NCBI RefSeq assembly: GCF_029024925.1
Contig: NZ_CP118962.1
Span: forward strand, 408,501-472,500
Direction: 5' to 3'
Source: Enterococcus faecalis
Lineage (GTDB): Bacteria > Bacillota > Bacilli > Lactobacillales > Enterococcaceae
Length of the DNA: 64,000 nucleotides
Part shown: positions 30,054-39,746 of the stretch, in pieces
Layout of the letters: the number at the start of each line of letters is the position of its first letter
Numbering within the stretch: the stretch's first letter is position 1
Notes under the pieces: model-generated
The model's database searches: none
What the model was told of the DNA's origin: nothing
Seen by the model: the letters and a program-made list of their open reading frames with translations, nothing else
Position numbers and translations under genes: made by a program

Positions 30054-30620
30054 ATGACGAAAGGGAAAAAAATTTTGTTTAGTTTTATTTCTTTAGTTTT
30101 TGGAACTTTTTTATTTGCAGTATTTGTTCATTATCAGTTCATGTATTCATTACCTATTTATTTTATTAAGTTTGAAGAGTATCCTTTTATAGAGAATTAC
30201 ATTCAACTATATTTGTACTGGGGTAGTGTTATAGGTATGGTCTTTATCCTTTTATTTATTTTAGGGATTGTTTTAAGTCCAGCAGAAGTAACATCCGTGA
30301 AATTAAACGATGACAAAGGAATATTAGAAATCAAAAAAAGTGCTATTGTAGGAATTGTTCAGTCGCAATTAGATCAGTCCAATTTATTAAGGGATTCAAA
30401 AGTAAATGTAAAAATGTATAAGAAAAAGATAAAAGTACGTATTACAGGAAATACAAGTGACAATCTAGATATTATAAATCAAACGAATCAATTAGTAAAA
30501 AATATTGAGTTATATCTTAAAACTTTTATAGGATTAGATACTTCAATAAAAGCAGAAGTAGTTTTCAAAAATATATCTCGTTCAGGAAAGAGTAAGCAAA
30601 AACAAAAACGAGTGATTTAA
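30054..30620 (+). CDS. amaP: Alkaline shock response membrane anchor protein AmaP
   Basis: The ATG at 30054 follows GGGGGGAG and gives 188 residues. Two N-terminal membrane helices (ILFSFISLVFGTFLFAVFVH and WGSVIGMVFILLFILGIVL) precede a cytoplasmic domain. AmaP anchors Asp23/Gls24-type proteins at the membrane in staphylococci. It is the first gene of an amaP-DUF2273-gls24 operon, a standard order in Lactobacillales, and it lies directly upstream of esp. Confidence 0.88.
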   Translation: MTKGKKILFSFISLVFGTFLFAVFVHYQFMYSLPIYFIKFEEYPFIENYIQLYLYWGSVIGMVFILLFILGIVLSPAEVTSVKLNDDKGILEIKKSAIVGIVQSQLDQSNLLRDSKVNVKMYKKKIKVRITGNTSDNLDIINQTNQLVKNIELYLKTFIGLDTSIKAEVVFKNISRSGKSKQKQKRVI

Positions 30621-30636
30621 AGAAAGAGGGGAGAAT

Positions 30637-30828
30637 ATGAAAGAATTGTTCCTAGAATATAAGTATCCAATTATTGGAGGACTAATAGGATTGGTATTAG
30701 CACTTTTCTTTTTCACTATTGGTTTTTTTAAAACAATTCTCTTATTAGTTATGGTTGGGATTGGTGTATTTATAGGGAGTTATATTAAAAATGAGGATTT
30801 ATTTGGAAAATTTTTCCAAAATAAATAA
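30637..30828 (+). CDS. DUF2273 small membrane protein
   Basis: The protein has 63 residues with two membrane segments (YPIIGGLIGLVLALFFFTIG and TILLLVMVGIGVFIGSYI) and a short charged tail. AAGAGGGGAG is upstream. Found between amaP and gls24 genes in many Gram-positive genomes. Probably part of the same membrane stress complex. Confidence 0.88.
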   Translation: MKELFLEYKYPIIGGLIGLVLALFFFTIGFFKTILLLVMVGIGVFIGSYIKNEDLFGKFFQNK

Positions 30829-30856
30829 AATAAAGAATATTTAGGAGTGGATACAA

Positions 30857-31393
30857 ATGGAGAAAACAAAAGTAAGTGTAAAGGAAGAAACGAAGAAGGA
30901 AAATGTACAAGGAAAATTAACGTATGAAGATAAAGTGATTCAAAAAATTATTGGCATTTCTTTAGAAAAAGTAGAAGGATTGCTTACGGTTGATGGTGGA
31001 TTTTTCTCAAATTTAGCTGGTAAGTTAGTGAATACCGATGATGTTACATCAGGTGTAGTGGTTGAAGTAGGAGAAAAACAGGTAGCAGTAGATTTAGATA
31101 TTGTTGCAGAATATGGAAAAGATATTTATAAAATTTACAATGAAATGAAAGAAATTATTACAAAAGAAGTAAAAAATATGACTGGGTTAGAAGTTATTGA
31201 AGTAAATGTAAATGTTGTTGATATTAAGACAGAAGAACAACATGAAGAAGATTCCGTTAGTTTAAAAGATAAGGTTGGTGAGGCAACAGAATCAGTAAGT
31301 AATTTTGCCAGTGAGCAAACAGAGAAAGCAAAAGAGCTAGCTTCTAAAGGAAGTTCTAAAGCAAAAGAATTAACGGAATCTCGTGTTAAGTAA
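30857..31393 (+). CDS. Gls24/Asp23-family general stress protein
   Basis: This 178-residue Asp23 domain (LTYEDKVIQKIIGISLEKVE, VEVGEKQVAVDLDIVAEYG, MTGLEVIEVNVNVVDI) is followed by an acidic-basic helical tail (SNFASEQTEKAKELASKGSS). Gls24 proteins of E. faecalis are linked to bile-salt resistance and virulence. I recall a gls24-like gene in the esp-containing island. It ends the amaP operon; a terminator follows at 31463. Confidence 0.9.
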   Translation: MEKTKVSVKEETKKENVQGKLTYEDKVIQKIIGISLEKVEGLLTVDGGFFSNLAGKLVNTDDVTSGVVVEVGEKQVAVDLDIVAEYGKDIYKIYNEMKEIITKEVKNMTGLEVIEVNVNVVDIKTEEQHEEDSVSLKDKVGEATESVSNFASEQTEKAKELASKGSSKAKELTESRVK

Positions 31394-31462
31394 TATAGAA
31401 AGAAAAATTTTTAATGAGAATAATTGAATAATAAAATAACTAAAAAATGTAGAGTAATAGTG

Positions 31463-31496
31463 AATCCAGAGGAGAAAATCCTCTGGATTTTTTTTA
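31463..31496 (+). terminator. Terminator after gls24-like gene
   Basis: AATCCAGAGGA (31463-31473) pairs with TCCTCTGGATT (31479-31489), then a T run. Confidence 0.88.
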
Positions 31497-31508
31497 CTTG
31501 ATTTCTAG

Positions 31509-31526
31509 GGATGTTCCAGTGACCCC
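31509..31526 (-). repeat. Orphan Tn3 inverted-repeat end
   Basis: On the minus strand this reads GGGGTCACTGGAACATCC, identical to the outer 18 bp of the left repeat at 15690. No transposase is adjacent. It lies between the gls24 terminator and the esp promoter region. Confidence 0.7.
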
Positions 31527-31667
31527 GTAAAGGTCGGTTTTTTTTATAATATTTTATTTTTGATATTTTTTTACAAATATTTGTGATATTTACAAGAATT
31601 CCTATTTTGTATTATTTATAATAAAAATGTAATTTTAAATTTAAATAAGGAAGGGAGCAAATTTAGT

Positions 31668-34600
31668 TTGTTTGGAAAAAACAATAAGCATATGATTTTA
31701 AAAAAAGGGAGAAAAAGAGTATTAAAGTATAGCATAAAAAAATTAAGTGTGGGTGTTGCATCAGTATTAGTTGGTGTAGGCCTTGTTTTTGGGGCAACTG
31801 GAATAGTTAATGCACAAATGGGTGAAGGAAGATTAGTAAATTATTCTGCTTCAGGAAATACGTTTCAAGAAAATCCGGGATATACGAAGAATTATAATTT
31901 CTCGGATTTACAATTCAACCCTAAAGCAATAACTGGTGATGTGTTACAAGGAAATACAATTGATTTTGAGGTTTATGGGAAACATAATATTGCAGCTTCA
32001 ACTGCAAACTGGGAAATTCGTCTTCAATTAGATGAACGATTGGCCCAGTATGTTGAAAAAATTCAAGTTGATCCGAAGAAGGGCGTAGGAAATAGTAGAC
32101 GAACTTTTGTAAGAATTAATGATTCGCTTGGCAGACCTACAAACATTTGGAAGGTTAATTACATTCGAGCAAATGATGGACTATTTGCTGGGGCAGAAAC
32201 AACTGATACACAAACTGCTCCTAACGGTGTGATTACATTTGAAAAAAATTTAGATGAAATTTTTAAAGAAATTGGTGCAGATAATCTTAAAAGCGACCGT
32301 TTAATGTATCGTATCTATTTGGTAAGTCATCAAGATGACGATAAAATTGTACCTGGAATAGAAAGCGCTGGTTACTTTTTGACAGATCAAGATGATTTCT
32401 ATAATAAGTTAGATGTATCCGAAAATAATTCTGATCAATTTAAGCATGGATCGGTAAATACTAAATATGAAGAAGCTAATATCCAAACAAAAGACGGTTC
32501 TGGGTCTACTGGTGCTAATGGAGCTATAATTTTAGATCATAAGTTAACGAAAGAAAAGAATTTTTCTTATTCAACTTCTGCAAAGGGAACGCCTTGGTAT
32601 GCTAACTACAAAATCGATGAACGTTTAGTACCATATGTATCTGGAATACAAATGCATATGGTTCAGGCTGATAAAGTGGCATATAATGTTTCGTTTGAAT
32701 CAGGAAAAAAAGTGGCTGATTTAGCGATTGAGCGACGTGAAGGTCATGAGAATTATGGTATGGGTTCAATCACTGACAATGATTTAACTAAACTTATTGA
32801 TTTTGCTAATGCTAGTCCACGACCTATCGTTGTTAGATATGTTTTACAACTGACTAAACCTTTAGATGAAATCTTAGAAGAAATGAAAGCAGCGGATAAA
32901 ATCGAAGAAAATGCGCCATTTGGTGAAGATTTCATCTTTGATTCTTGGTTGTCGGATACGAATAAAAAATTAATCCAGAATACTTATGGAACAGGTTATT
33001 ATTATTTGCAAGATATTGATGGTGATGGAAACCCTGACGATAAAGAAGAGAGCGGAGACACGAATCCATATATCGGGAAACCTGAATTAGAAGAAGTATA
33101 TGATGTTGACACAACAGTTAAGGGGAAAGTATTCATCCACGAGTTAGCGGGAACAGATCACAAAGCGCAACTTGTTGATAAAGAAGGTACTGTATTAGCA
33201 GAAAAAACTATCGCTCCAAATGAAAAAGATGGGGCTCCAATTTCAGATACTGTAGAATTTGAATTTACGGGTGTAGATTCAAGTAAACTAATCGCGAAAG
33301 ATGAATTAAAAATCCAAATCGTTTCTCCAGGTTTTGATAAACCAGAAGAAGGTTCAACCGTTATTAAGGAATCACCAAAAGCGGTTGATAAACAAACCGT
33401 GGTAGTTGGATTTAAACCAGATGCTAAAGAATCAATTCGGAATAATAAAAACTTACCTGAAGATGCAGAGTATTCATGGAAAAAAGAGCCTGATACTTCT
33501 AACGTTACTGATAGTACGAAAGGTATTGTAACTGTTAAGATAGGAAATCGAACTTTCGACGTGGATGTAGAGTTTGCTGTAAAAGCTTCTCAAGCTATGG
33601 AAAATGATGCAACATACGTACCTATAACAACAACCCCAGAAACGACAATTCAAAGTGGTAAACCTACATTTGATAAACCAGATGTTCCTCTAGCTAACGA
33701 TGCCTTTTCAATTTTAGATGTTTATAATAAGGACTTCGGCAATGCAAGTGTTGACGCAAATACTGGTATTGTTACATTCACTCCAGCTAAAGGTGTAGGA
33801 GAATCGGAGCCGATTACTGGAACAATTCCTATTAAAATTGTTTACCAAGATGGTTCTGTAGGCACGACCGATTTAGCAGTAACTGTAAGTAAAAATATTT
33901 ATGAAAATCCAGGAGAAAACATTCCTGCAGGCTACCACAAAGTAACCTTCACCGCAGGAGAAGGAACAAGTATTGAAAGTGGAACAACAGTCTTTGCAGT
34001 GAAAGACGGCGTAAGCTTACCAGAAGATAAACTTCCGGTGTTGAAAGCAAAAGATGGTTATACAGATGCGAAATGGCCAGAAGAAGCAACGCAACCAATT
34101 AAAGCAGATGATACAGAATTTGTATCAAGTGCAACAAAATTGGATGATAAATCTGATGCTGACAAATATACTCCTGAAGGTCAAAAAGTGACTACAGAAT
34201 TGAATAAAGAACCTGACGCATCTGAGGGAATTAAAAATAAGAAAGATTTACCAAAAGATGCTAAGTATACTTGGAAAGAAAAAGTAGATATTAGTACAGC
34301 TGGAAATAAAAAAGGTACGGTTGTAGTGACATATTCAGATGGATCATCTGATGAAGTTGAAGTAGATGTCACAGTAACAGACAATCGCTCTGACGCTGAT
34401 AAATATGAGCCAACAGTAGAAGGTGAAAAAGTAGAAATCGGTGGTAAAGTAGATTTAACAGATAACGTTACTAACTTACCAACGTTACCACAAGGAACAA
34501 CAATAACAGATGTTACTCCTGGTGGTACAATCGATACTAATACACCAGGTAATTACGAAGGTGTCATTGAAGTAACGTATCCAGATGGTACAAAAGATAC

Positions 34601-36785
34601 AGTAAAAGTTCCAGTAGAAGTAACAGACAATCGCTCTGACGCCGATAAATATGAGCCAACAGTAGAAGGTGAAAAAGTAGAAATCGGTGGTAAAGTGGAT
34701 TTAACAGATAACGTTACTAACTTACCAACGTTACCACAAGGAACAACAATAACAGATGTTACTCCTGGTGGTACAATCGATACTAATACACCAGGTAATT
34801 ACGAAGGTGTCATTGAAGTAACGTATCCAGATGGTACAAAAGATACAGTAAAAGTTCCAGTAGAAGTAACAGACAATCGCTCTGACGCTGATAAATATGA
34901 GCCAACAGTAGAAGGTGAAAAAGTAGAAATCGGTGGTAAAGTGGATTTAACAGATAACGTTACTAACTTACCAACGTTACCACAAGGAACAACAGTAACA
35001 GATGTTACTCCTGGTGGTACAATCGATACTAATACACCAGGTAATTACGAAGGTGTCATTGAAGTAACGTATCCAGATGGTACAAAAGATACAGTAAAAG
35101 TTCCAGTAGAAGTAACAGACAATCGCTCTGATGCTGATAAATATACACCAATGGTAGAAGGTGAAAAAGTAGAAATCGGTGGTAAAGTAGATTTAACAGA
35201 TAACGTTACTAACTTACCAACGTTACCACAAGGAACAACAGTAACAGATGTTACTCCTGGTGGTACAATCGATACTAATACACCAGGTAATTACGAAGGT
35301 GTCATTGAAGTAACGTATCCAGATGGTACAAAAGATACAGTAAAAGTTCCAGTAGAAGTAACAGACAATCGCTCTGACGCTGATAAATATGAGCCAACAG
35401 TAGAAGGTGAAAAAGTAGAAATCGGTGGTAAAGTGGATTTAACAGATAACGTTACTAACTTACCAACGTTACCACAAGGAACAACAATAACAGATGTTAC
35501 TCCTGGTGGTACAATCGATACTAATACACCAGGTAATTACGAAGGTGTCATTGAAGTAACGTATCCAGATGGTACAAAAGATACAGTAAAAGTTCCAGTA
35601 GAAGTAACAGACAATCGCTCTGACGCTGATAAATATGAGCCAACAGTAGAAGGTGAAAAAGTAGAAATCGGTGGTAAAGTGGATTTAACAGATAACGTTA
35701 CTAACTTACCAACGTTACCACAAGGAACAACAATAACAGATGTTACTCCTGGTGGTACAATCGATACTAATACACCAGGTAATTACGAAGGTGTCATTGA
35801 AGTAACGTATCCAGATGGTACAAAAGATACAGTAAAAGTTCCAGTAGAAGTAACAGACAATCGCTCTGACGCTGATAAATATGAGCCAACAGTAGAAGGT
35901 GAAAAAGTAGAAATCGGTGGTAAAGTGGATTTAACAGATAACGTTACTAACTTACCAACGTTACCACAAGGAACAACAATAACAGATGTTACTCCTGGTG
36001 GTACAATCGATACTAATGCACCAGGTAATTACGAAGGTGTCATTGAAGTAACGTATCCAGATGGTACAAAAGATACAGTAAAAGTTCCAGTAGAAGTAAC
36101 AGACAATCGCTCTGACGCTGATAAATATACACCTAAAGGTCAAAAAGTAACTACTGAATTAAATAAAGAACCAGAAGCATCTGATGGAATTAAAAATAAA
36201 TCGGATCTACCAAAAGGAACTATGTATGTTTGGAAAGAAAAAGTAGATGTGGGTATACCTGGAAATAAAAAAGCTACTGTTATAGTAATATATCCAGATG
36301 GATCTAAAGAAGAGGTAGAGGTTGTTATTTCTGTAGTAGATAAAAAAGCGCCGAATAAACCTCAAGTTGATCCTATTACAGATGTTGACAAAATTGTTAC
36401 TGGTAAAACTGAACCAAATGCAGATGTAACAGTAACGTTACCTGATGGAAGTCAATACCATGGCACAGCTGATAAGAGTGGTTACTTTAAAGTTAACGTT
36501 CCTAAATTAGAGGCAGGGACAAAAGTAAAAGTAACTTCAACTGATGAATCTGGCAATACTAGTGAACCTACTGATGTAGTTGTTTCGTCAAATGAATTAA
36601 ACGGTGGAAAAGGTAATGGAACAGACAGTAAGACTAACAACAATCAAGATAAAAAACAATTCTTGAAAACTTATCCTAAAACAGGAGAGGTTGATAGTAA
36701 TATTTATACTATTGCTGGTGGTTTAATATTGTTAGGAACTTTAGGGTTATTAGGGTATGAAAAATGGAAAAAAGAGGATGAATAG
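31668..36785 (+). CDS. esp: Enterococcal surface protein Esp
   Basis: This 1705-residue cell-wall protein promotes biofilm formation and colonisation. It has a YSIRK-type signal (KYSIKKLSVGVASVLVGVGL), an N-terminal region of roughly 650 residues with a Ca-loop-like DIDGDGNPDDKEESGD, then shorter repeats (DKSDADKYTPEGQKVTTELN type). Seven 82-residue C-repeats span residues about 905-1478, followed by a further partial repeat and a Ser/Asn-rich stalk. The sorting signal YPKTGE sits near residue 1669, with a hydrophobic helix and KWKKEDE tail. YPKTG instead of LPXTG is a known Esp trait. TTG start after AAGGAAGGGAG. The typical form I recall is about 1870 residues, so some repeats are missing. 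Confidence 0.95.
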   Translation: MFGKNNKHMILKKGRKRVLKYSIKKLSVGVASVLVGVGLVFGATGIVNAQMGEGRLVNYSASGNTFQENPGYTKNYNFSDLQFNPKAITGDVLQGNTIDFEVYGKHNIAASTANWEIRLQLDERLAQYVEKIQVDPKKGVGNSRRTFVRINDSLGRPTNIWKVNYIRANDGLFAGAETTDTQTAPNGVITFEKNLDEIFKEIGADNLKSDRLMYRIYLVSHQDDDKIVPGIESAGYFLTDQDDFYNKLDVSENNSDQFKHGSVNTKYEEANIQTKDGSGSTGANGAIILDHKLTKEKNFSYSTSAKGTPWYANYKIDERLVPYVSGIQMHMVQADKVAYNVSFESGKKVADLAIERREGHENYGMGSITDNDLTKLIDFANASPRPIVVRYVLQLTKPLDEILEEMKAADKIEENAPFGEDFIFDSWLSDTNKKLIQNTYGTGYYYLQDIDGDGNPDDKEESGDTNPYIGKPELEEVYDVDTTVKGKVFIHELAGTDHKAQLVDKEGTVLAEKTIAPNEKDGAPISDTVEFEFTGVDSSKLIAKDELKIQIVSPGFDKPEEGSTVIKESPKAVDKQTVVVGFKPDAKESIRNNKNLPEDAEYSWKKEPDTSNVTDSTKGIVTVKIGNRTFDVDVEFAVKASQAMENDATYVPITTTPETTIQSGKPTFDKPDVPLANDAFSILDVYNKDFGNASVDANTGIVTFTPAKGVGESEPITGTIPIKIVYQDGSVGTTDLAVTVSKNIYENPGENIPAGYHKVTFTAGEGTSIESGTTVFAVKDGVSLPEDKLPVLKAKDGYTDAKWPEEATQPIKADDTEFVSSATKLDDKSDADKYTPEGQKVTTELNKEPDASEGIKNKKDLPKDAKYTWKEKVDISTAGNKKGTVVVTYSDGSSDEVEVDVTVTDNRSDADKYEPTVEGEKVEIGGKVDLTDNVTNLPTLPQGTTITDVTPGGTIDTNTPGNYEGVIEVTYPDGTKDTVKVPVEVTDNRSDADKYEPTVEGEKVEIGGKVDLTDNVTNLPTLPQGTTITDVTPGGTIDTNTPGNYEGVIEVTYPDGTKDTVKVPVEVTDNRSDADKYEPTVEGEKVEIGGKVDLTDNVTNLPTLPQGTTVTDVTPGGTIDTNTPGNYEGVIEVTYPDGTKDTVKVPVEVTDNRSDADKYTPMVEGEKVEIGGKVDLTDNVTNLPTLPQGTTVTDVTPGGTIDTNTPGNYEGVIEVTYPDGTKDTVKVPVEVTDNRSDADKYEPTVEGEKVEIGGKVDLTDNVTNLPTLPQGTTITDVTPGGTIDTNTPGNYEGVIEVTYPDGTKDTVKVPVEVTDNRSDADKYEPTVEGEKVEIGGKVDLTDNVTNLPTLPQGTTITDVTPGGTIDTNTPGNYEGVIEVTYPDGTKDTVKVPVEVTDNRSDADKYEPTVEGEKVEIGGKVDLTDNVTNLPTLPQGTTITDVTPGGTIDTNAPGNYEGVIEVTYPDGTKDTVKVPVEVTDNRSDADKYTPKGQKVTTELNKEPEASDGIKNKSDLPKGTMYVWKEKVDVGIPGNKKATVIVIYPDGSKEEVEVVISVVDKKAPNKPQVDPITDVDKIVTGKTEPNADVTVTLPDGSQYHGTADKSGYFKVNVPKLEAGTKVKVTSTDESGNTSEPTDVVVSSNELNGGKGNGTDSKTNNNQDKKQFLKTYPKTGEVDSNIYTIAGGLILLGTLGLLGYEKWKKEDE
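34380..36101 (+). repeat. Seven tandem 246-bp C-repeats of esp
   Basis: The mark GACAATCGC recurs at 34380, 34626 and so on to 36102, exactly 7 x 246 bp. Each unit codes 82 residues (DNRSDADKYEPTVEGEKVEI, GGKVDLTDNVTNLPTLPQGT and so on). Units are almost identical; unit 4 has YTPMVEG, units 3 and 4 have TTVTDV and unit 7 has TNAPG. Such near-identity indicates recent homogenisation and copy-number change. Confidence 0.97.
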
Positions 36786-36811
36786 AAGTTTAAATTATTA
36801 AATATTCTCTG

Positions 36812-36845
36812 AAAAGAGGAAGAAGTCTCTTCCTCTTTTTGTTTT
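36812..36845 (+). terminator. Terminator after esp
   Basis: AAAAGAGGAAGA (36812-36823) pairs with TCTTCCTCTTTT (36828-36839), then T residues. Confidence 0.85.
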
Positions 36846-36984
36846 ATTGTTGTTTATTTAAATAATATTGTGGATTTTATTATTTTTTATTAAAATAATG
36901 TTGATATTAAAATGAGTAAATAATTACTAGATAATATTTATTTACTTATAGTAAAAGTTCATATTTAAGTAAAGGAGTTTTTTT

Positions 36985-38193
36985 TTGAATACGGATAAAG
37001 AAGTTTTATTAAAGTCATTACATGTATGCTTAGGGATACCTATATTAGTATTTAATGAAGATTACACTCTTGTAGAAGAATATAGATCTGATAGGACTAT
37101 ATCATTATTTTATGATTTCCCAACTTTTTTAAAAAAAGTAGTGAAAGACAAGCTTAAATTTGATTATATAACTGGTAATTATAATGAGTTGTTTTTATTG
37201 TACACATACAATAAAAAACTGTTTTTGTTTGGTCCATTCAGATGTAATACCATAGAAAAAGATAAATTCTATTCTATGGTTCAATATAAAAGTATAAAGC
37301 ATTCTGATAAAGAATCCTTATATAAATTATTAAATAAATTACCATTATTTTCATTAGGGGATATTAGAGATATTCTTATCCTTATAAATTATTTTTTTAC
37401 GGGAAAGATTGAAGACTTATTTCATAAGCCGTTACATGATTATGAGAAAAAATTTTCAGAAGATATCCAAATAGAACGGATAGATATGTTATTATCTCAA
37501 AATTATGATCCAGAAATTTATTTATTTTTATATGAAAATAAAATTTTAGAATATGTTGTAAATGGTAATGTACAAGAATTAAGTAATATGATATTTAAAC
37601 TAAGTAATGGTGTTGTTCCTGTGGTTAGTGGGGATAACGTACGTTCTGAAAAGAATTATTCAATAGTTGTATTTGAGAAGTTAGCACAAGCAGCTATAAA
37701 TATGGGAATGGACTTAATAAATGCATATCAGAGTCGAGATAGTTTTATAAGGAAAAATGAACTATGTATAAATTTAAAAGAAGTATTAAAAGTTAGAGAT
37801 ACTGCTATAGTATTTTATACCTCTGAAATAGGAAAAGCTAAAGTAAGGAATCTTTCTCCTCAGATATCATCAATTGTTCAGTACATTGGTCTAAATATGT
37901 ATACAAAGATTACAGTAAGACAGATTGCTCAATATTTTTCAATGAGTGAAGCTAGGTTACGCACAGCTTTTAAAAAAGAATTGAACATTAGTATACATAA
38001 TTATATTTTAAGAAGAAAAATTTCAGAAGCTAAAGTAATGTTAAAATCTAATTATCCTATTAATGATATTTCACTATTATTAGGTTTTTCAGATACGTCT
38101 CACTTCACTAAAGTTTTTAAAAAGATAACAGGGACGACTCCTAAAAAATATCAGATGTCAGTTGATTCTAAATTTACATTAAATTTAGACTAA
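36985..38193 (+). CDS. perA: AraC-family regulator, PerA-like
   Basis: This 402-residue regulator starts at TTG 36985 after AAAGGAG. The C-terminal 100 residues form two helix-turn-helix motifs (ITVRQIAQYFSMSEARLRTA and INDISLLLGFSDTSHFTKVF) with the closing KKITGTTPKKYQ. The N-terminal 290 residues have no membrane segment and probably sense a ligand. An AraC-type regulator next to esp in the E. faecalis island is known as PerA and affects biofilm and virulence genes. That naming rests on position and memory. Confidence 0.85.
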   Translation: MNTDKEVLLKSLHVCLGIPILVFNEDYTLVEEYRSDRTISLFYDFPTFLKKVVKDKLKFDYITGNYNELFLLYTYNKKLFLFGPFRCNTIEKDKFYSMVQYKSIKHSDKESLYKLLNKLPLFSLGDIRDILILINYFFTGKIEDLFHKPLHDYEKKFSEDIQIERIDMLLSQNYDPEIYLFLYENKILEYVVNGNVQELSNMIFKLSNGVVPVVSGDNVRSEKNYSIVVFEKLAQAAINMGMDLINAYQSRDSFIRKNELCINLKEVLKVRDTAIVFYTSEIGKAKVRNLSPQISSIVQYIGLNMYTKITVRQIAQYFSMSEARLRTAFKKELNISIHNYILRRKISEAKVMLKSNYPINDISLLLGFSDTSHFTKVFKKITGTTPKKYQMSVDSKFTLNLD

Positions 38194-38322
38194 AAAATGT
38201 TTTAGTACGAAACATTTTTTAAATAATTATCTAACTTTTGGAAATGAAATTAATTGTTTAGGTGTTTTATTTTACACTTAAAAGTTCATATCATTAATAG
38301 TTATAGAAAGGATAGAGATAAT

Positions 38323-38739
38323 ATGAAATTTTATTGGGAAATCAATCCAGAAGATTTATTAAAAAATGGTAATTATGAAAAAAATAATTTATCAGAATGT
38401 GCATATAATTTAATGATTATGTATAACAAGTATGCAGAAAAAGGGAAGAAATTACAACAGTCTATTAATTCAAAAAATTTCAAAAAGAATATAGAACAAT
38501 TATTAGAAATAGAAGCTATTCTTTCTGAAATACAATTTTATTTAGAGGAGATAAATTTAGAATCTGCAGATACAAATAATGTTATTTCACAGATAGAAAC
38601 TGAGTATTTAGTAGATTATTATTATAAAATTGGAAATGCAGATAAAGAGGGAAATTTTTTTGCTTCATTACTAAGAAATAAGGTATGTAAACAAAAACAA
38701 CTAAGATTCGGTATTTTTCCAGAAAGAGTTATTATTTAA
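38323..38739 (+). CDS. Hypothetical helical protein downstream of perA
   Basis: The ATG at 38323 follows GAAAGGATAGAG and gives 138 residues. It is soluble and mainly helical (SECAYNLMIMYNKYAEKGKK, KNIEQLLEIEAILSEIQFYL), with several Cys and Tyr residues. It lies 130 bp after perA on the same strand. Not recognised. Confidence 0.6.
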   Translation: MKFYWEINPEDLLKNGNYEKNNLSECAYNLMIMYNKYAEKGKKLQQSINSKNFKKNIEQLLEIEAILSEIQFYLEEINLESADTNNVISQIETEYLVDYYYKIGNADKEGNFFASLLRNKVCKQKQLRFGIFPERVII

Positions 38740-38936
38740 ATGTTTTTAAATAATAACTATGGAGATAAATGGCAGAACGTTTGTTGCTTTTTTTAATTTC
38801 GAATTATCAATTAAGTACAACACTTTATCCTGTAAAAACTTCATACGATGTTTTTCATTTTAAGCACTTTTGTGGTCTAGTCTATGCATAAAGGATTGAA
38901 TATAATTATCTGGAATTAAGATTATATCTTTCCCTT

Positions 38937-39701
38937 TTGGTAGGTACTCTCTTAATAATCTATTTGTATTTTCATTTAGTCAAAAACTGGGTAAAGGAGT
39001 CTACAAAGATAAACCTAAAAAATAATTTTGCACATATGCTTGATGACCTTCCTGGAGTAGCTGATAATGCTAAAAAAATATTGTTTGATATGAGATGTAC
39101 TACTGTAATAGACGATTGTAATGTTCATTTACGAGATGTACTTAATTTATTAGAAGATGAAATGCACAGCTTTAGATTATCTTCTATTGAAGCTAATGAT
39201 TTAGATAAACTATATGATACTTTTTATTACTATGGAAAAAAAGAACAATTAATAGAATTTCTGCTTGACCAGATGACTAATGCGATAAATTTTAAACAAG
39301 CTGATAAGGATTTTCTTATTTATTCATGGCTTGTAGAAAAACTTACTGAAGAACAAATATGCGAAATGCTCGCGAGAATTAATGAAAATACCCAATACCA
39401 TTGGAATAACAACCTTAATTCATTTGTTGATGAGTTCGTTGCTTATTATAAAGAAACAAATGGAATTGATCTAAGAATAAATTATTTGGGAGCAATTTAT
39501 ACTAATTTAAAAATTCTCAGCGATGAATATACTCTCTCTATCTCAGATTACGAGCTTATTTTCAAATTTTTTGAGGATATAATAGAGAGTCATAGCGAAA
39601 CAATATTTGATTTTCAGCGTAAATATAAAAAGGATATTGAAACAAATTTTGGTAATAGTTTGGAAAACTTTCCTAAACTGAATAAGTTATTATTCGAATA
39701 G
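38937..39701 (+). CDS. Hypothetical protein with N-terminal membrane helix
   Basis: About 254 residues. The N-terminus is hydrophobic (VGTLLIIYLYFHLVKNWVKE) and the rest is soluble, helical and acidic (DDCNVHLRDVLNLLEDEMHS, FDFQRKYKKDIETNFGNSLE). No good ribosome site is seen before the TTG at 38937, and the frame is open back to a TAA at 38889, so the true start or an N-terminal deletion is unresolved. Not recognised. It is followed by resolvase remnants. Confidence 0.5.
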   Translation: MVGTLLIIYLYFHLVKNWVKESTKINLKNNFAHMLDDLPGVADNAKKILFDMRCTTVIDDCNVHLRDVLNLLEDEMHSFRLSSIEANDLDKLYDTFYYYGKKEQLIEFLLDQMTNAINFKQADKDFLIYSWLVEKLTEEQICEMLARINENTQYHWNNNLNSFVDEFVAYYKETNGIDLRINYLGAIYTNLKILSDEYTLSISDYELIFKFFEDIIESHSETIFDFQRKYKKDIETNFGNSLENFPKLNKLLFE

Positions 39702-39746
39702 ATTTTGAAAAGCTTACAATAAATAAAAGTATTAATTTTTGTTACA

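Noticed and set aside
15690-31526. A composite 15.8-kb transposon using the outer ends
   Set aside because: Flanks AATAC and GTAAA are not a duplication and the right end keeps only 18 bp, so it is listed only as an observation.
34380-36101. Regularly spaced repeats that could suggest a CRISPR array
   Set aside because: The period is 246 bp, the repeats are coding and nearly identical through their whole length, and there are no unique spacers.
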